From positions 250,753 to 291,910 of the forward strand of contig JAJCXM010000020.1 of the NCBI GenBank assembly GCA_029263455.1: a DNA stretch of 41,158 bases, given 5' to 3'. Below are positions 15,541 through 23,906 of this stretch, piece after piece. A program made the position numbers and the translations under genes. This stretch comes from Holophagae bacterium (GTDB lineage: Bacteria > Acidobacteriota > Holophagae > Acanthopleuribacterales > Acanthopleuribacteraceae). The first letter of the stretch is position 1, and each line of letters opens with the position of its first letter. Under the pieces are notes generated by a model that did no database searches, had not been told where the DNA came from, and saw only the letters and a program-made list of their open reading frames with translations.

Positions 15541-18500
15541 GCTTTTCTCCATTTGAGGTTACCCTCGAAGGTCGTCACTTGGTGGAAGCAAGCGCCGGAT
15601 CTGGGAAGACCTACAATATTGTTCGTATTTATCTGAGGTTGGTCTTGCAGCTGGATGCAAAGCTCGAGAAGATTTTGGTCGTCACCTTTACCGAAGCCGC
15701 AGCCGCTGAACTGAATGAACGTATCCGGGATTTGTTAGTTTTGGCTGTCTCTGTGCTCGAAGGGACTCAGTCGGACAGTGAATTGACCGAGTTTTTTGCA
15801 ACTCGTTCGAATCCAGATAAGGATCGCCATATCCTGAACCTGGCGATCCGGAGTTTTGATCGTGCGCGCATCAGTACGATCCACGGATTCTGTCACAAGA
15901 TCCTTACGGAATTTGCCTTCCTAGCTGGCCAATCATTTACCCAGAAACTAGTTCCTAGCCAAAAAGAATGGTTACACGAATTGGTTGACGATTTTAAGGT
16001 GCGATTCTGTTTTGAGATAGATACGCGAACGGTGCAGCTACTAGAGTCCTTTTCTCCTTCTGATTTGCACAAGATTGTAGAGATAGGTTGTGCGGATTCA
16101 CAGGCACCTCTGGCGCACGAATATGTGAAACCCGCTAGTTTGGCTTTACTACAACAGGAGCTGATTAGCACTTGGCGTGACAGATCTGAAGATCTATTGG
16201 CCTTGTTGGTCCAAAAGAAGACGCACTCTGGGCGTCTTCGGGCGATTAGGGAGCATTTCGGAAGGATGTCAGATCATGAGTATGTGGATCATGAGGTCGA
16301 TAAGACTTTTGTCAGTTTATTGAAGGAAGATGACAAACACCATTTGCATCACCCTTTTGTTTTGTCTGTGCGTCGTTGGGTAGAAGCAAGTACGCAGTGG
16401 CGGCTTTTTTTTACCACATCACTGGTTAACTTTGCACGCGAGGCATTCGTGCAGCGGAAGCGGCGGGCAGACGTTATGTCGTTTGACGACGTCTTGACTC
16501 AATTAGACGAGTCATTGAACGGGCCCAATGGGGTGAGACTCACCCGATCTGTTCAGGAAAGTACGCCGTTTGCTCTTGTTGATGAATTTCAGGATACCGA
16601 TCCAGTACAGGCACGGATATTCGAACGATTATTTGCCGATCGTGGTTGTCTCTTCACGATAGGTGACCCAAAACAGTCAATTTATGGTTTTCGCAGAGCT
16701 GACATTCGCGAGTACTTACGATTCAAGAAATTATCCGGCATGGTAACGCACCGATTAGATTCCAATTGGCGATCGAGTAACGCGCTCATCCTGGCAGTCA
16801 ACCGCTTATTCTCAACCATAGATTCGGCATTTGCTCATCCAGAAATCCAGTTCAGACCGGCTTTGCCAGGCGGACAGGCGCGTCCTCTGTTGGGTGGTCA
16901 AGCAGCCATCGCTCCATGTCGCATTTCGGTACTTGAAGGCAGCCGAAATAGTGATTTGGAGTTGGACGCAGTGCAACTCTTAGTCCAAGAAATCAACGAT
17001 CTATTGGTACAACAAAAAAAAGATAATCTGCCTTGGAAAGCACGCGATGTGGCGGTATTGGTCCACACTCATGCCCAGGCTAGTCAGGTTGTGTTGGCTC
17101 TGACACAACGAGGGATCCCCTGCTCTTATCAGGGCGCAAAAAACGTGTTTGAGGCGGAAGAGGCAGAGGATCTCGCTGTGATCTTGGCGGCAATCGCAGA
17201 GCCCAGGCAGCTTGCTCTTGTTAAACGTGCTCTGGTGACACCGATCATGGGCTTTGACGCGCGTGAATTGCTCTTACTAGAAGAGGATTTGTCGCAGTGG
17301 TCTGAAGTGGTCTTGCATTTTCGCAGCCTACGAGAAACCTGGGCCGAGCGTGGCTTTATCCGCATGTTCCGCCGCTTTGTTTCTCGCTGGGATCTTGAGT
17401 CTCGTTTGCTTGGAATGGAACAAGGTGAACGCCGCTTGACCAACTTCTTGCAATTAGGTGAGCGCTTGGGGCAAGTGGCCCATCGGCATCATCTGGGGCC
17501 AGCGGCGTTGTTGAGATGGTTGGACCGCCGCCATCTCTTGAACGAATCTGAAGATGAAATAAGATTGGAGACGGATGAAGATGCGGTTCATGTCATGACC
17601 GTATTTGCCAGTAAAGGTTTAGAATTCTCAGCCGTCTTTTGCCCCTTTTCGTGGATGGCGCCCAGAAAACTTAGCGACAAGATTGCCCTGCAGTTTGCTG
17701 AGGATGGCTCAAGGTCACTTTTGTTTGCAGATAGTGAGGGCTGGGATACTGTACGCGCGGGGCTTGAGCATCAGCAACGGGCTGAAAGCATGCGATTACT
17801 ATATGTGGCGCTGACAAGGGCTCGGGACTTCTTGCATGTATTTGTGGGATGCGGGACTCGTGCAGAGTCGATGTCGCCATTGAACGCGTTAATCGTTCGC
17901 GAGCAGCAGTGGACCGACGCCAAACAAGGTGACAAAAAGCGACCGCTACAATGGCAATCGGCGATTGATTTTTGGACGCGAGAAACGACGATAGATATTC
18001 GTTGGGCCGAACTCAATCCTGCGCCTGTTGACCATCAATCAAGCAACCCACCAAAGACACTTACTGCAAGAGCCAAGAAAAAGAAATTGCCTGAATCGAT
18101 TCGACAAACCAGTTTCAGTATGATTACTTCTGGCGGATCGCACCTTGATACTCCAGGCTGGGTTGATGACGAACCGCATGAAATGGGCATGGTGATCCCG
18201 GATGACGCCAGTCCAAACTTTGCTGATTTCCCCCGTGGAGCACAAGCTGGTAACTGTTTACATAGGATGCTTGAAGGCATCGACTTTCAGGATGAGCCGA
18301 GCAAATGGCAGCCTGTAATTCTGGACAGTTTGACTCGATTTGGCTATTCATCCGACCGAGCCGAATCCGTCTCTCAAGCTCTGCAAAGTGTTGTGCAAAC
18401 GCCTTTGGATACAAGTGGCCTCAGTTTGGCGCAGATACCCATGGCTAAGCGCTTAGTTGAGTGGGAATTTACGATGCCACTTACCCGGCAAAACAAGAAA

Positions 18501-18950
18501 TTGAGTCCGTCTGAGCTGGCCCGAGTCTTCGGAATTGAAGGTGGGCAAACACCCGTTTCGTACCATCTCGAACTTGCCAAATTGGAGTTCAGAGTCGTTG
18601 AGGGTTTTTTGAAGGGCTTTGTTGACCTTGTATTCGAACATGCAGACCAATGGTTCGTGATTGATTACAAGAGCAATGATTTGGGACCTAACTTAAGTGA
18701 CTTTCACCCTCAAGCGATGACGAAAGAAATGGTCCGCCACCATTACATCTTGCAATATCACCTTTACAGTGTGGCGTTACACAAATACCTGCAAGTAACC
18801 AAAAACGATTACGATTACGATAAGCATTTTGGCGGCGTCTACTATTTGTTCTTGCGTGGGATGGCGAAGCACGAAGGTGTCGGCGTCTATTGCGATCGAC
18901 CACCCAGGAATCGTATTGAATCATTACTGCAATTGATGAGAGCATCATGA
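15537..18950 (+). CDS. recB: Exodeoxyribonuclease V beta subunit, RecB
   Basis: 1137 residues, about the usual length. It is a UvrD-type helicase with Walker A EASAGSGKT (residues 17-25), early motif Ia VVTFTEAAAAELNERI, Walker B LVDEFQDTDPVQ, motif III GDPKQSIYGFRRAD, and motif VI LLYVALTRAR. The C-terminal nuclease domain has the RecB-family residues in FLKGFVDLVFEHADQWFVIDYKSN, with QYHLYSVALHKYL after it. It unwinds and degrades DNA ends 3' to 5' and loads RecA after Chi. Translation is probably coupled to recC and recD through ATGA overlaps at both ends. Confidence 0.96.
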   Translation: MSFSPFEVTLEGRHLVEASAGSGKTYNIVRIYLRLVLQLDAKLEKILVVTFTEAAAAELNERIRDLLVLAVSVLEGTQSDSELTEFFATRSNPDKDRHILNLAIRSFDRARISTIHGFCHKILTEFAFLAGQSFTQKLVPSQKEWLHELVDDFKVRFCFEIDTRTVQLLESFSPSDLHKIVEIGCADSQAPLAHEYVKPASLALLQQELISTWRDRSEDLLALLVQKKTHSGRLRAIREHFGRMSDHEYVDHEVDKTFVSLLKEDDKHHLHHPFVLSVRRWVEASTQWRLFFTTSLVNFAREAFVQRKRRADVMSFDDVLTQLDESLNGPNGVRLTRSVQESTPFALVDEFQDTDPVQARIFERLFADRGCLFTIGDPKQSIYGFRRADIREYLRFKKLSGMVTHRLDSNWRSSNALILAVNRLFSTIDSAFAHPEIQFRPALPGGQARPLLGGQAAIAPCRISVLEGSRNSDLELDAVQLLVQEINDLLVQQKKDNLPWKARDVAVLVHTHAQASQVVLALTQRGIPCSYQGAKNVFEAEEAEDLAVILAAIAEPRQLALVKRALVTPIMGFDARELLLLEEDLSQWSEVVLHFRSLRETWAERGFIRMFRRFVSRWDLESRLLGMEQGERRLTNFLQLGERLGQVAHRHHLGPAALLRWLDRRHLLNESEDEIRLETDEDAVHVMTVFASKGLEFSAVFCPFSWMAPRKLSDKIALQFAEDGSRSLLFADSEGWDTVRAGLEHQQRAESMRLLYVALTRARDFLHVFVGCGTRAESMSPLNALIVREQQWTDAKQGDKKRPLQWQSAIDFWTRETTIDIRWAELNPAPVDHQSSNPPKTLTARAKKKKLPESIRQTSFSMITSGGSHLDTPGWVDDEPHEMGMVIPDDASPNFADFPRGAQAGNCLHRMLEGIDFQDEPSKWQPVILDSLTRFGYSSDRAESVSQALQSVVQTPLDTSGLSLAQIPMAKRLVEWEFTMPLTRQNKKLSPSELARVFGIEGGQTPVSYHLELAKLEFRVVEGFLKGFVDLVFEHADQWFVIDYKSNDLGPNLSDFHPQAMTKEMVRHHYILQYHLYSVALHKYLQVTKNDYDYDKHFGGVYYLFLRGMAKHEGVGVYCDRPPRNRIESLLQLMRAS

Positions 18951-20830
18951 GGCATCAACATGGGTGGCCGGTGGCCGGTTTCTTTGAACCTGCTCATGTC
19001 GCTTTTGCTGAAGCGATGCACCAGCTCTTGCCCAGCCTTACGCTAGAGGAATTATTAGCCGCGGCGCTTGCATCACGTGCAGTAGAAACAGGTAGCGCTT
19101 GTGCAGATCTCAACTGTCTACCTTATGAATTCGAAGTTGAAGGCGAAAAACATAAGATCCAATGGCCTGAGCGTTTGAGTTGGCGGCAAGCTTTGCTCGA
19201 TAGTGCTCTTTTCGCAAAACCAGGGCAGATAGAAGAGAAACCGCTCTTTTTTGATGGTCACTCGCGCGTATATCTGGAGCGGTATCATGCTTACGAACAC
19301 ACATTGGCTTCTTTTGTAGCCACCTGTCTAGCTTCTCATGAGGAGCTAGACCTGGTTTGGGCGCAGTCGGTTCTCGCTATGCTCTTCCCCTCGCGCAACG
19401 GTATCGACATGCAAGCGGTGGCAGCTGCTTTGGCTCTGAGATCCCGCTTAACCATCGTCTCTGGAGGCCCTGGCACGGGAAAAACGACGGTCGTTACACG
19501 TCTACTTGCAATGCTGATTGCTTGGCAACGAAAACATGATCTAGCTAACCCACGAATTGCCCTGCTTGCTCCAACCGGGAAGGCGGCTACTCGATTAGCA
19601 GAAGCTATTCGCGGTCAAAAGCAGACATTGCCTAACGCGCTCAAGTGGGTCTGCGACGCTATTCCTGATGAGGCCAGTACCATTCATCGCTATTTAGGTT
19701 GGCAGCCGTATGCGCCCACCGAGTATTTCCACAACGAACATCATCCCACTGCGGCTGATATTGTTGTAGTCGACGAATGTTCCATGGTGGATTTGGCCAA
19801 TCTGGCCAAACTCGTTAAAGCACTTAAAGCCAACAGCAAATTGATTCTTCTTGGGGACCATCACCAGTTAGCCTCGGTCGAGGTAGGGACCGTCTTAGGC
19901 GATTTAGTGCGCGAAGAACGCGACTGGACCTGCTCTCAGGAAACGGCCAACTATTTGGCGAAGGTTTTAGCTCTTGAAACGAAACATAGGCCTCGTACGC
20001 AGAACAGGCGTGGAATCTGGGACCATGTGGTCGTGTTACAGAAGAGTTTTCGATTTGACAATACGAAGTCGTTGGGTCGTTTTGCTGCGTCAATCCGGTC
20101 CGGCTCGCCTTCGTCTATGAATGAGTTGAAGTTGGCTAACGACGGTCACATCACCCAATTCGAGAATGGCTACGCCGATCAAGTCGCTTTTTCTCAACAA
20201 GTGATCAGCGGGTTCGAGTCTTATTTGCGTGCCGGTGACCCTGAACGACTGCTGCGACATTTTGAAGACTTTCGTGTTCTGTGCGCCCATCGGCAGGGCG
20301 TGGATGGCGCCGAGCAAGTTAATGTAGCCATTGAGCGAATTTTGGAGGAGGCGGGCCTGCTGTCGCCCCATTCAATTTGGTACTCTGGGCGCCCAATCAT
20401 GATTACGCGCAACGACTATCAATTAGGATTGTTTAATGGCGATATGGGCGTTTGTTTTAAGCAAGAAAATGGCGATATGGCCGTGGCCTTCCCACCATCA
20501 TCGGGCAATGAGATTCGATGGTTCTCTCCTTTTCAGCTACCACCTTGTGAGACGGCATTTGCCTTGACGATCCACAAGAGTCAAGGGAGCGAATACGAAC
20601 GCGTTGCGCTTGTTTTACCAGAACGCGATTCACGCGTCATGACGCGGGAGCTCATTTATACCGGTCTAACACGGGCAAGGTCACAGGTGGCAATCTTTGC
20701 CTCGTCAGCGAGCTTGGCAGCTGCATTGGCGAGGCGTGTTGATCGAGCATCCGGGTTGGGTCAACAGTTTTGGACGCCAATGCAATCAATGTTGGAAGGT
20801 GAGCAACTCAATCTGTTTGTTGACAACTGA
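18947..20830 (+). CDS. recD: Exodeoxyribonuclease V alpha subunit, RecD
   Basis: 627 residues, close to the 608 of Escherichia coli RecD. It has an N-terminal domain of about 150 residues, then a superfamily 1B helicase core: Walker A SGGPGTGKTT (about 172-181), LLAPTGKAATRLAEAI, Walker B VVVDECSMVDL, LLGDHHQLASVEVG, and the C-terminal ALTIHKSQGSEYERV with ELIYTGLTRAR. It is the 5'-3' motor of RecBCD. It starts on the last bases of recB (ATGA). No clear terminator was found in the short gap to the convergent SCO gene. Confidence 0.95.
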   Translation: MRHQHGWPVAGFFEPAHVAFAEAMHQLLPSLTLEELLAAALASRAVETGSACADLNCLPYEFEVEGEKHKIQWPERLSWRQALLDSALFAKPGQIEEKPLFFDGHSRVYLERYHAYEHTLASFVATCLASHEELDLVWAQSVLAMLFPSRNGIDMQAVAAALALRSRLTIVSGGPGTGKTTVVTRLLAMLIAWQRKHDLANPRIALLAPTGKAATRLAEAIRGQKQTLPNALKWVCDAIPDEASTIHRYLGWQPYAPTEYFHNEHHPTAADIVVVDECSMVDLANLAKLVKALKANSKLILLGDHHQLASVEVGTVLGDLVREERDWTCSQETANYLAKVLALETKHRPRTQNRRGIWDHVVVLQKSFRFDNTKSLGRFAASIRSGSPSSMNELKLANDGHITQFENGYADQVAFSQQVISGFESYLRAGDPERLLRHFEDFRVLCAHRQGVDGAEQVNVAIERILEEAGLLSPHSIWYSGRPIMITRNDYQLGLFNGDMGVCFKQENGDMAVAFPPSSGNEIRWFSPFQLPPCETAFALTIHKSQGSEYERVALVLPERDSRVMTRELIYTGLTRARSQVAIFASSASLAAALARRVDRASGLGQQFWTPMQSMLEGEQLNLFVDN

Positions 20831-20872
20831 CGCGTTGACGGAAGTTATGCACCTAATCGATTCACCGCTCGC

Positions 20873-21487
20873 TCAAAGCTGATTTGGATTGAGCCACTTT
20901 CTTAGGAAGGAAATGGTCTCGGCGGGATCGGAGGACAAACCTAATTGTTTGTGAATGATGACGCCGGTGTCGTCAATTAACGCAATTTGGTTGCTGTGAT
21001 TGAAGTCCCCGTCTGCCGTTGACTGATACTTGACGCCAAGGACAGCTGCTATTTCCAGCACCTTCGCTTGATCGCTTGTGATGAGCGTCCAGCGCCTCAT
21101 GTCGAGGTTCCAGCGTTTAGCGAAATCTTTCAATACAGCGGGTGTATCTCGTTTGGGGTCCATGCTCACCAGTAAATAACGAACGTTGTCATTTGCTTCG
21201 AGAGCTTTGTCGATGATTCCTAGGTCTGCCATGATGCGAGGGCAGGCATCTGGGCAGTGGGTAAAGATCATCGCTACTAGTGTTGGGTTTCCCGCTAGTT
21301 GTGACAGCGTGAAGTCTTGGTTGTCCTGATCCTTCCACGTCGTCTTGAGGTGGAATATTGACGTGCCCGGTAATTCTGGGCAAACGGCTACCTCGGCTTT
21401 GTGGGACTGACAACATGAGGCTGGTTTGCTCTCTTGGGCTAAGACAGACATACAACACATGGCCAACATAATTAGTTTAATTTTCAT
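20873..21487 (-). CDS. SCO1/SenC family copper-chaperone-like protein
   Basis: 204 residues from the ATG at 21487, which has AAGGAG 6 bases upstream and begins a signal peptide, MKIKLIMLAMCCMSVLAQ. The thioredoxin-like domain carries the copper site Cys78-x3-Cys82 (FTHCPDACPR) and the partner His164 (DFNHSNQIALID). The mature N-terminus has extra Cys and His (ASCCQSHK, VCPEL), possible additional metal ligands. SCO proteins deliver copper or adjust thiol redox state for CuA oxidases and other periplasmic copper enzymes. Here it is the third gene after nirK and nirV, overlapping nirV by 11 bases, so supplying copper to NirK is the likely role (inference). Confidence 0.9.
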   Translation of the reverse strand: MKIKLIMLAMCCMSVLAQESKPASCCQSHKAEVAVCPELPGTSIFHLKTTWKDQDNQDFTLSQLAGNPTLVAMIFTHCPDACPRIMADLGIIDKALEANDNVRYLLVSMDPKRDTPAVLKDFAKRWNLDMRRWTLITSDQAKVLEIAAVLGVKYQSTADGDFNHSNQIALIDDTGVIIHKQLGLSSDPAETISFLRKWLNPNQL

Positions 21488-22268
21488 CTTCGACTCCTTC
21501 TGCGCAACGACATCCGAGGCTGGCCACCGCATAGTTTGCTTGGAGACTACTTCGGTAAGCGAAACGCATGAACGCAGCGTAATTCTTGAAATCTGAGGCA
21601 CCAACCGCGCCGCCACCGCAGAATAGCGTGCGCTCAATGGCCGAGTCACCGCGTGATTCGCCTGTGACTAGCGCCGATTGGAAATCTTGGGTCCATTCCC
21701 AAACTAGACCGTGCATGTCATAGATACCAAGCACATTACTTTTACTTAAACCCACGGCTGGCAATACTTGAGGCGTGGGTTTTCCGTACCATGCTAGCAG
21801 TTTGTCGTAAAAACCGGCTTCGTTATGGCCATCAAATTGACTGAATCCGATTTGGGCGGCGCGTTCCCATTCAGCAACGGTAGGTAGCCGTTTACCCTTA
21901 GAAGCACAGTAGGCTTTGGCTGCAAACCAACTTATATGGGTGACTGGGCTCTGCAATTGATCTATTCCCTCAGGGTTCGGTTCTAAATCATTTGCCCAAT
22001 GTGATAGGTAGTGTTCGTCTGCAAATAGGGCAGGCACCGCCGATTTGCGCCAGTTACCAGAGGCCTTAACAAATTCAAGGAACTCCGCGTTTGTGACCGG
22101 ATAGCGATCCAATTTGAAGGCTGGCACCCAAGATGCCTGCTGGTCGGTGGAGCGGTATAAGGGTAGGTATTGGCCCGCTGGGACCAACACCATGCCCTTG
22201 CTTAGATTCTCCGAGGCAATCTCAGGGTCAGCAAAAGCAATGAGATTGATTAGGAAAAGTTGGATCAT
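21477..22268 (-). CDS. nirV: NirV-like formylglycine-generating-enzyme-family protein
   Basis: 263 residues with a short signal peptide (MIQLFLINLIAFA) and the SUMF1/FGE fold: MVLVPAGQYLPLY, KLDRYPVTNAEFLEFVKA, PVTHISWFAAKAYCASKGKRLPTVAEWERAA, YDMHGLVWEWTQDF and the final ASLGCRCAEG. The paired active-site cysteines of true formylglycine-generating enzymes are not seen in the matching C-terminal region (AFMRFAYRSSLQANYAV), so sulfatase activation is unlikely. A family member directly beside nirK is classically called NirV, whose biochemical role is unknown. It lies 14 bases after nirK and overlaps the SCO gene. Confidence 0.82.
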   Translation of the reverse strand: MIQLFLINLIAFADPEIASENLSKGMVLVPAGQYLPLYRSTDQQASWVPAFKLDRYPVTNAEFLEFVKASGNWRKSAVPALFADEHYLSHWANDLEPNPEGIDQLQSPVTHISWFAAKAYCASKGKRLPTVAEWERAAQIGFSQFDGHNEAGFYDKLLAWYGKPTPQVLPAVGLSKSNVLGIYDMHGLVWEWTQDFQSALVTGESRGDSAIERTLFCGGGAVGASDFKNYAAFMRFAYRSSLQANYAVASLGCRCAEGVEDEN

Positions 22269-22282
22269 AATCGTTGCCTGAC

Positions 22283-23710
22283 TTAATGTTCCTGTGGCTG
22301 TGTGTTAGCAGCTGGTTTTGCTCTGACCTTGGCGACCTGGTCTGAGGTGATTTCACCACCCGTATTGCCCCAACTATTCTTGACGAAGGTCAAGACACTG
22401 GCAATTTCTAAGTCCGTGAGTTGCATGGCGGGCATAACACTATTGAATTTATGGTTGTTGACCGTGATTTCGCCTTGTAGACCATTAACGACGACTCCTA
22501 TCGTGCGTTCGTCATCTACGGTGATGAAATCAGATTTGGCTAGAGGAGGGAATGCGGCGGGGATGCCTTGGCCTTCACTTTGATGGCAAGCCAAACAGTT
22601 TGCCTTGTAGAGGCGATCGCCAAATGCCAGTTTCTCGCTCTTAGTCATGGTTGTCGGTAGTTCGGGCTTGTCCGCTGCAGGAACCGTCTGGATAGCGCCA
22701 CCTTCAGCTAAATACACGGTGTCCGCTTGTTTACCAGAATAAACCGTGAGGTCCTCTGGACCGCTCACTTTGAGCATGCCTATTGCACCTTTGTTAAATG
22801 CTCGGAAAATACTGTGGTCGACCAAGATGAATGTGCCCGGTACTTCTAGTTTGAATTCTGCGATGGCTGAACCGCCAGCTGGGACCAATGTAGTTTGGAC
22901 CTGATGCTGGTTGGCTAATACGCCACCTTCGGTATAGACGCTGTCAAAAATTTCGCCAATGAGGTGGAAACTAGAGATCAGGTTAGGACCCCCGTTACCC
23001 ACATAAAGTCTCACCGTCTCACCGACGTTTGCCGTGATCGCATTGTCGCCAGCAAGTGCGCCTACTGATCCGTTAAAGACGACGTAATCAGGAATCTCGG
23101 TTAAGGCCTTTTTCATCGAGAATGGCTGTAAGCCTTCTTCGCCGTATGCGCCTTCAGTGTAAAATTCGCTTTGCATCACATAATACTCGCGGTCAACGGC
23201 TGGCATAGGTACTTCTGGCTGAACCAAAATGAGACCGTACATGCCGTTGGCGATGTGCATTCCTACTGGTGCCGTCGCACAATGATAGACATAGAGGCCG
23301 GGGTTTCTGGCTTTAAATGAAAATTGAGAACTGTGACCTGGTGTTGTAAAAGAAGAGGCAGCGCCTCCACCTGGTCCGGTAACCGCATGTAAATCGATAT
23401 TGTGCGGCATCTTGCTATTGGGATGGTTGCTCAGGTGAAATTCCACCAGATCGCCTTCACGAACGCGAATGAATGGACCGGGCACTTTCCCGCCAAACGT
23501 CCAAAACGTGTAATCGACGCCATCTGCAAGACGCTTTATCACCTCGGTTGTCTCCACTTCGACCACGACCTTCGCGGGCTGGGTTCTTGTGATGGCCGGA
23601 GGAACGTCTGGTGCGTGTGTCAACACCGCCTTTTCAGTCGACATAGGCTCTTGGGCCAGCGCAAACCAGGTAAACATTATCCCCAAGCTAAGCATTGATT
23701 TTCGAAACAT
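22283..23710 (-). CDS. nirK: Copper-containing nitrite reductase with fused C-terminal cytochrome c domain
   Basis: 475 residues with a signal peptide (to about ALAQE). It reduces nitrite to nitric oxide in the periplasm. Two cupredoxin domains carry all expected ligands: type 1 copper His103, Cys144, His152 and Met157 ([16 protein letters not shown]); type 2 copper His108, His143 and His299 (VDHSIF); catalytic Asp106 (HNIDLH) and His249 (SSFHLIG). A third domain from about residue 355 has the haem site CLACH (372-376) and probable Met426 ligand (SVMPAM). This matches the three-domain NirK type known from Ralstonia pickettii. AAAGGAG lies 7 bases before the ATG. It is the first gene of nirK-nirV-SCO. 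Confidence 0.96.
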   Translation of the reverse strand: MFRKSMLSLGIMFTWFALAQEPMSTEKAVLTHAPDVPPAITRTQPAKVVVEVETTEVIKRLADGVDYTFWTFGGKVPGPFIRVREGDLVEFHLSNHPNSKMPHNIDLHAVTGPGGGAASSFTTPGHSSQFSFKARNPGLYVYHCATAPVGMHIANGMYGLILVQPEVPMPAVDREYYVMQSEFYTEGAYGEEGLQPFSMKKALTEIPDYVVFNGSVGALAGDNAITANVGETVRLYVGNGGPNLISSFHLIGEIFDSVYTEGGVLANQHQVQTTLVPAGGSAIAEFKLEVPGTFILVDHSIFRAFNKGAIGMLKVSGPEDLTVYSGKQADTVYLAEGGAIQTVPAADKPELPTTMTKSEKLAFGDRLYKANCLACHQSEGQGIPAAFPPLAKSDFITVDDERTIGVVVNGLQGEITVNNHKFNSVMPAMQLTDLEIASVLTFVKNSWGNTGGEITSDQVAKVRAKPAANTQPQEH

Positions 23711-23779
23711 CCCTGTACTCCTTTTGTGTAAACGAAAGCCTTTAAAAAAGGCGCTGGACTCTTCCAGCTGATTAGTTCG

Positions 23780-23808
23780 ATTCTACGCGAGTTGGCGAAT
23801 AAAATCAA
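23780..23808 (-). promoter_or_regulatory. nirK promoter
   Basis: On the minus strand, TTGATT (23808-23803) and TAGAAT (23785-23780) are separated by exactly 17 bp, close to the sigma70 consensus. The predicted transcription start near 23773 gives a leader of about 60 bases that contains a small hairpin GCCTTT-AAA-AAAGGC (23738-23752). Confidence 0.6.
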
Positions 23809-23836
23809 TAGTGGACCATGTAATCAACTATTGATT
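23803..23836. repeat. 10-bp inverted repeat over the nirK -35 element (operator candidate)
   Basis: AATCAATAGT (23803-23812) and ACTATTGATT (23827-23836) are perfect inverted repeats separated by 14 bases. The proximal arm contains the nirK -35 hexamer, so a dimeric regulator bound here would contact RNA polymerase or block it. The half-sites face outwards relative to the FNR/NNR consensus (TTGAT-N4-ATCAA). Confidence 0.55.
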
Positions 23837-23866
23837 GTTGCCAAAAAAATGAGGACGTGCGGACGG

Positions 23867-23898
23867 GGACGAGAGCCCAAGAGTTGGGGCTCTCGTCC
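23867..23898 (-). terminator. Strong hairpin after the M14 peptidase gene
   Basis: A 12-bp perfect stem GGACGAGAGCCC / GGGCTCTCGTCC with an 8-base loop lies 8 bases past the M14 stop. The nearest T-run on the minus strand (seven T) is about 17 bases further on, so it is not a textbook intrinsic terminator. It still probably insulates the nirK promoter from the upstream gene. Confidence 0.6.
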
Positions 23899-23906
23899 TT
23901 AGGTGT

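Noticed and set aside
12367-20830. AddAB-type or phage-defence helicase cluster instead of RecBCD
   Set aside because: All three RecC, RecB and RecD signatures, lengths and order are present, with no additional defence gene inside the operon.
21477-22268. Sulfatase-activating formylglycine-generating enzyme
   Set aside because: The catalytic cysteine pair is missing, no sulfatase gene is near, and the position next to nirK fits NirV.
23803-23836. FNR/NNR box at the nirK promoter
   Set aside because: The half-sites are ATCAA first and TTGAT second, the reverse of the FNR consensus, and the spacing is wrong.
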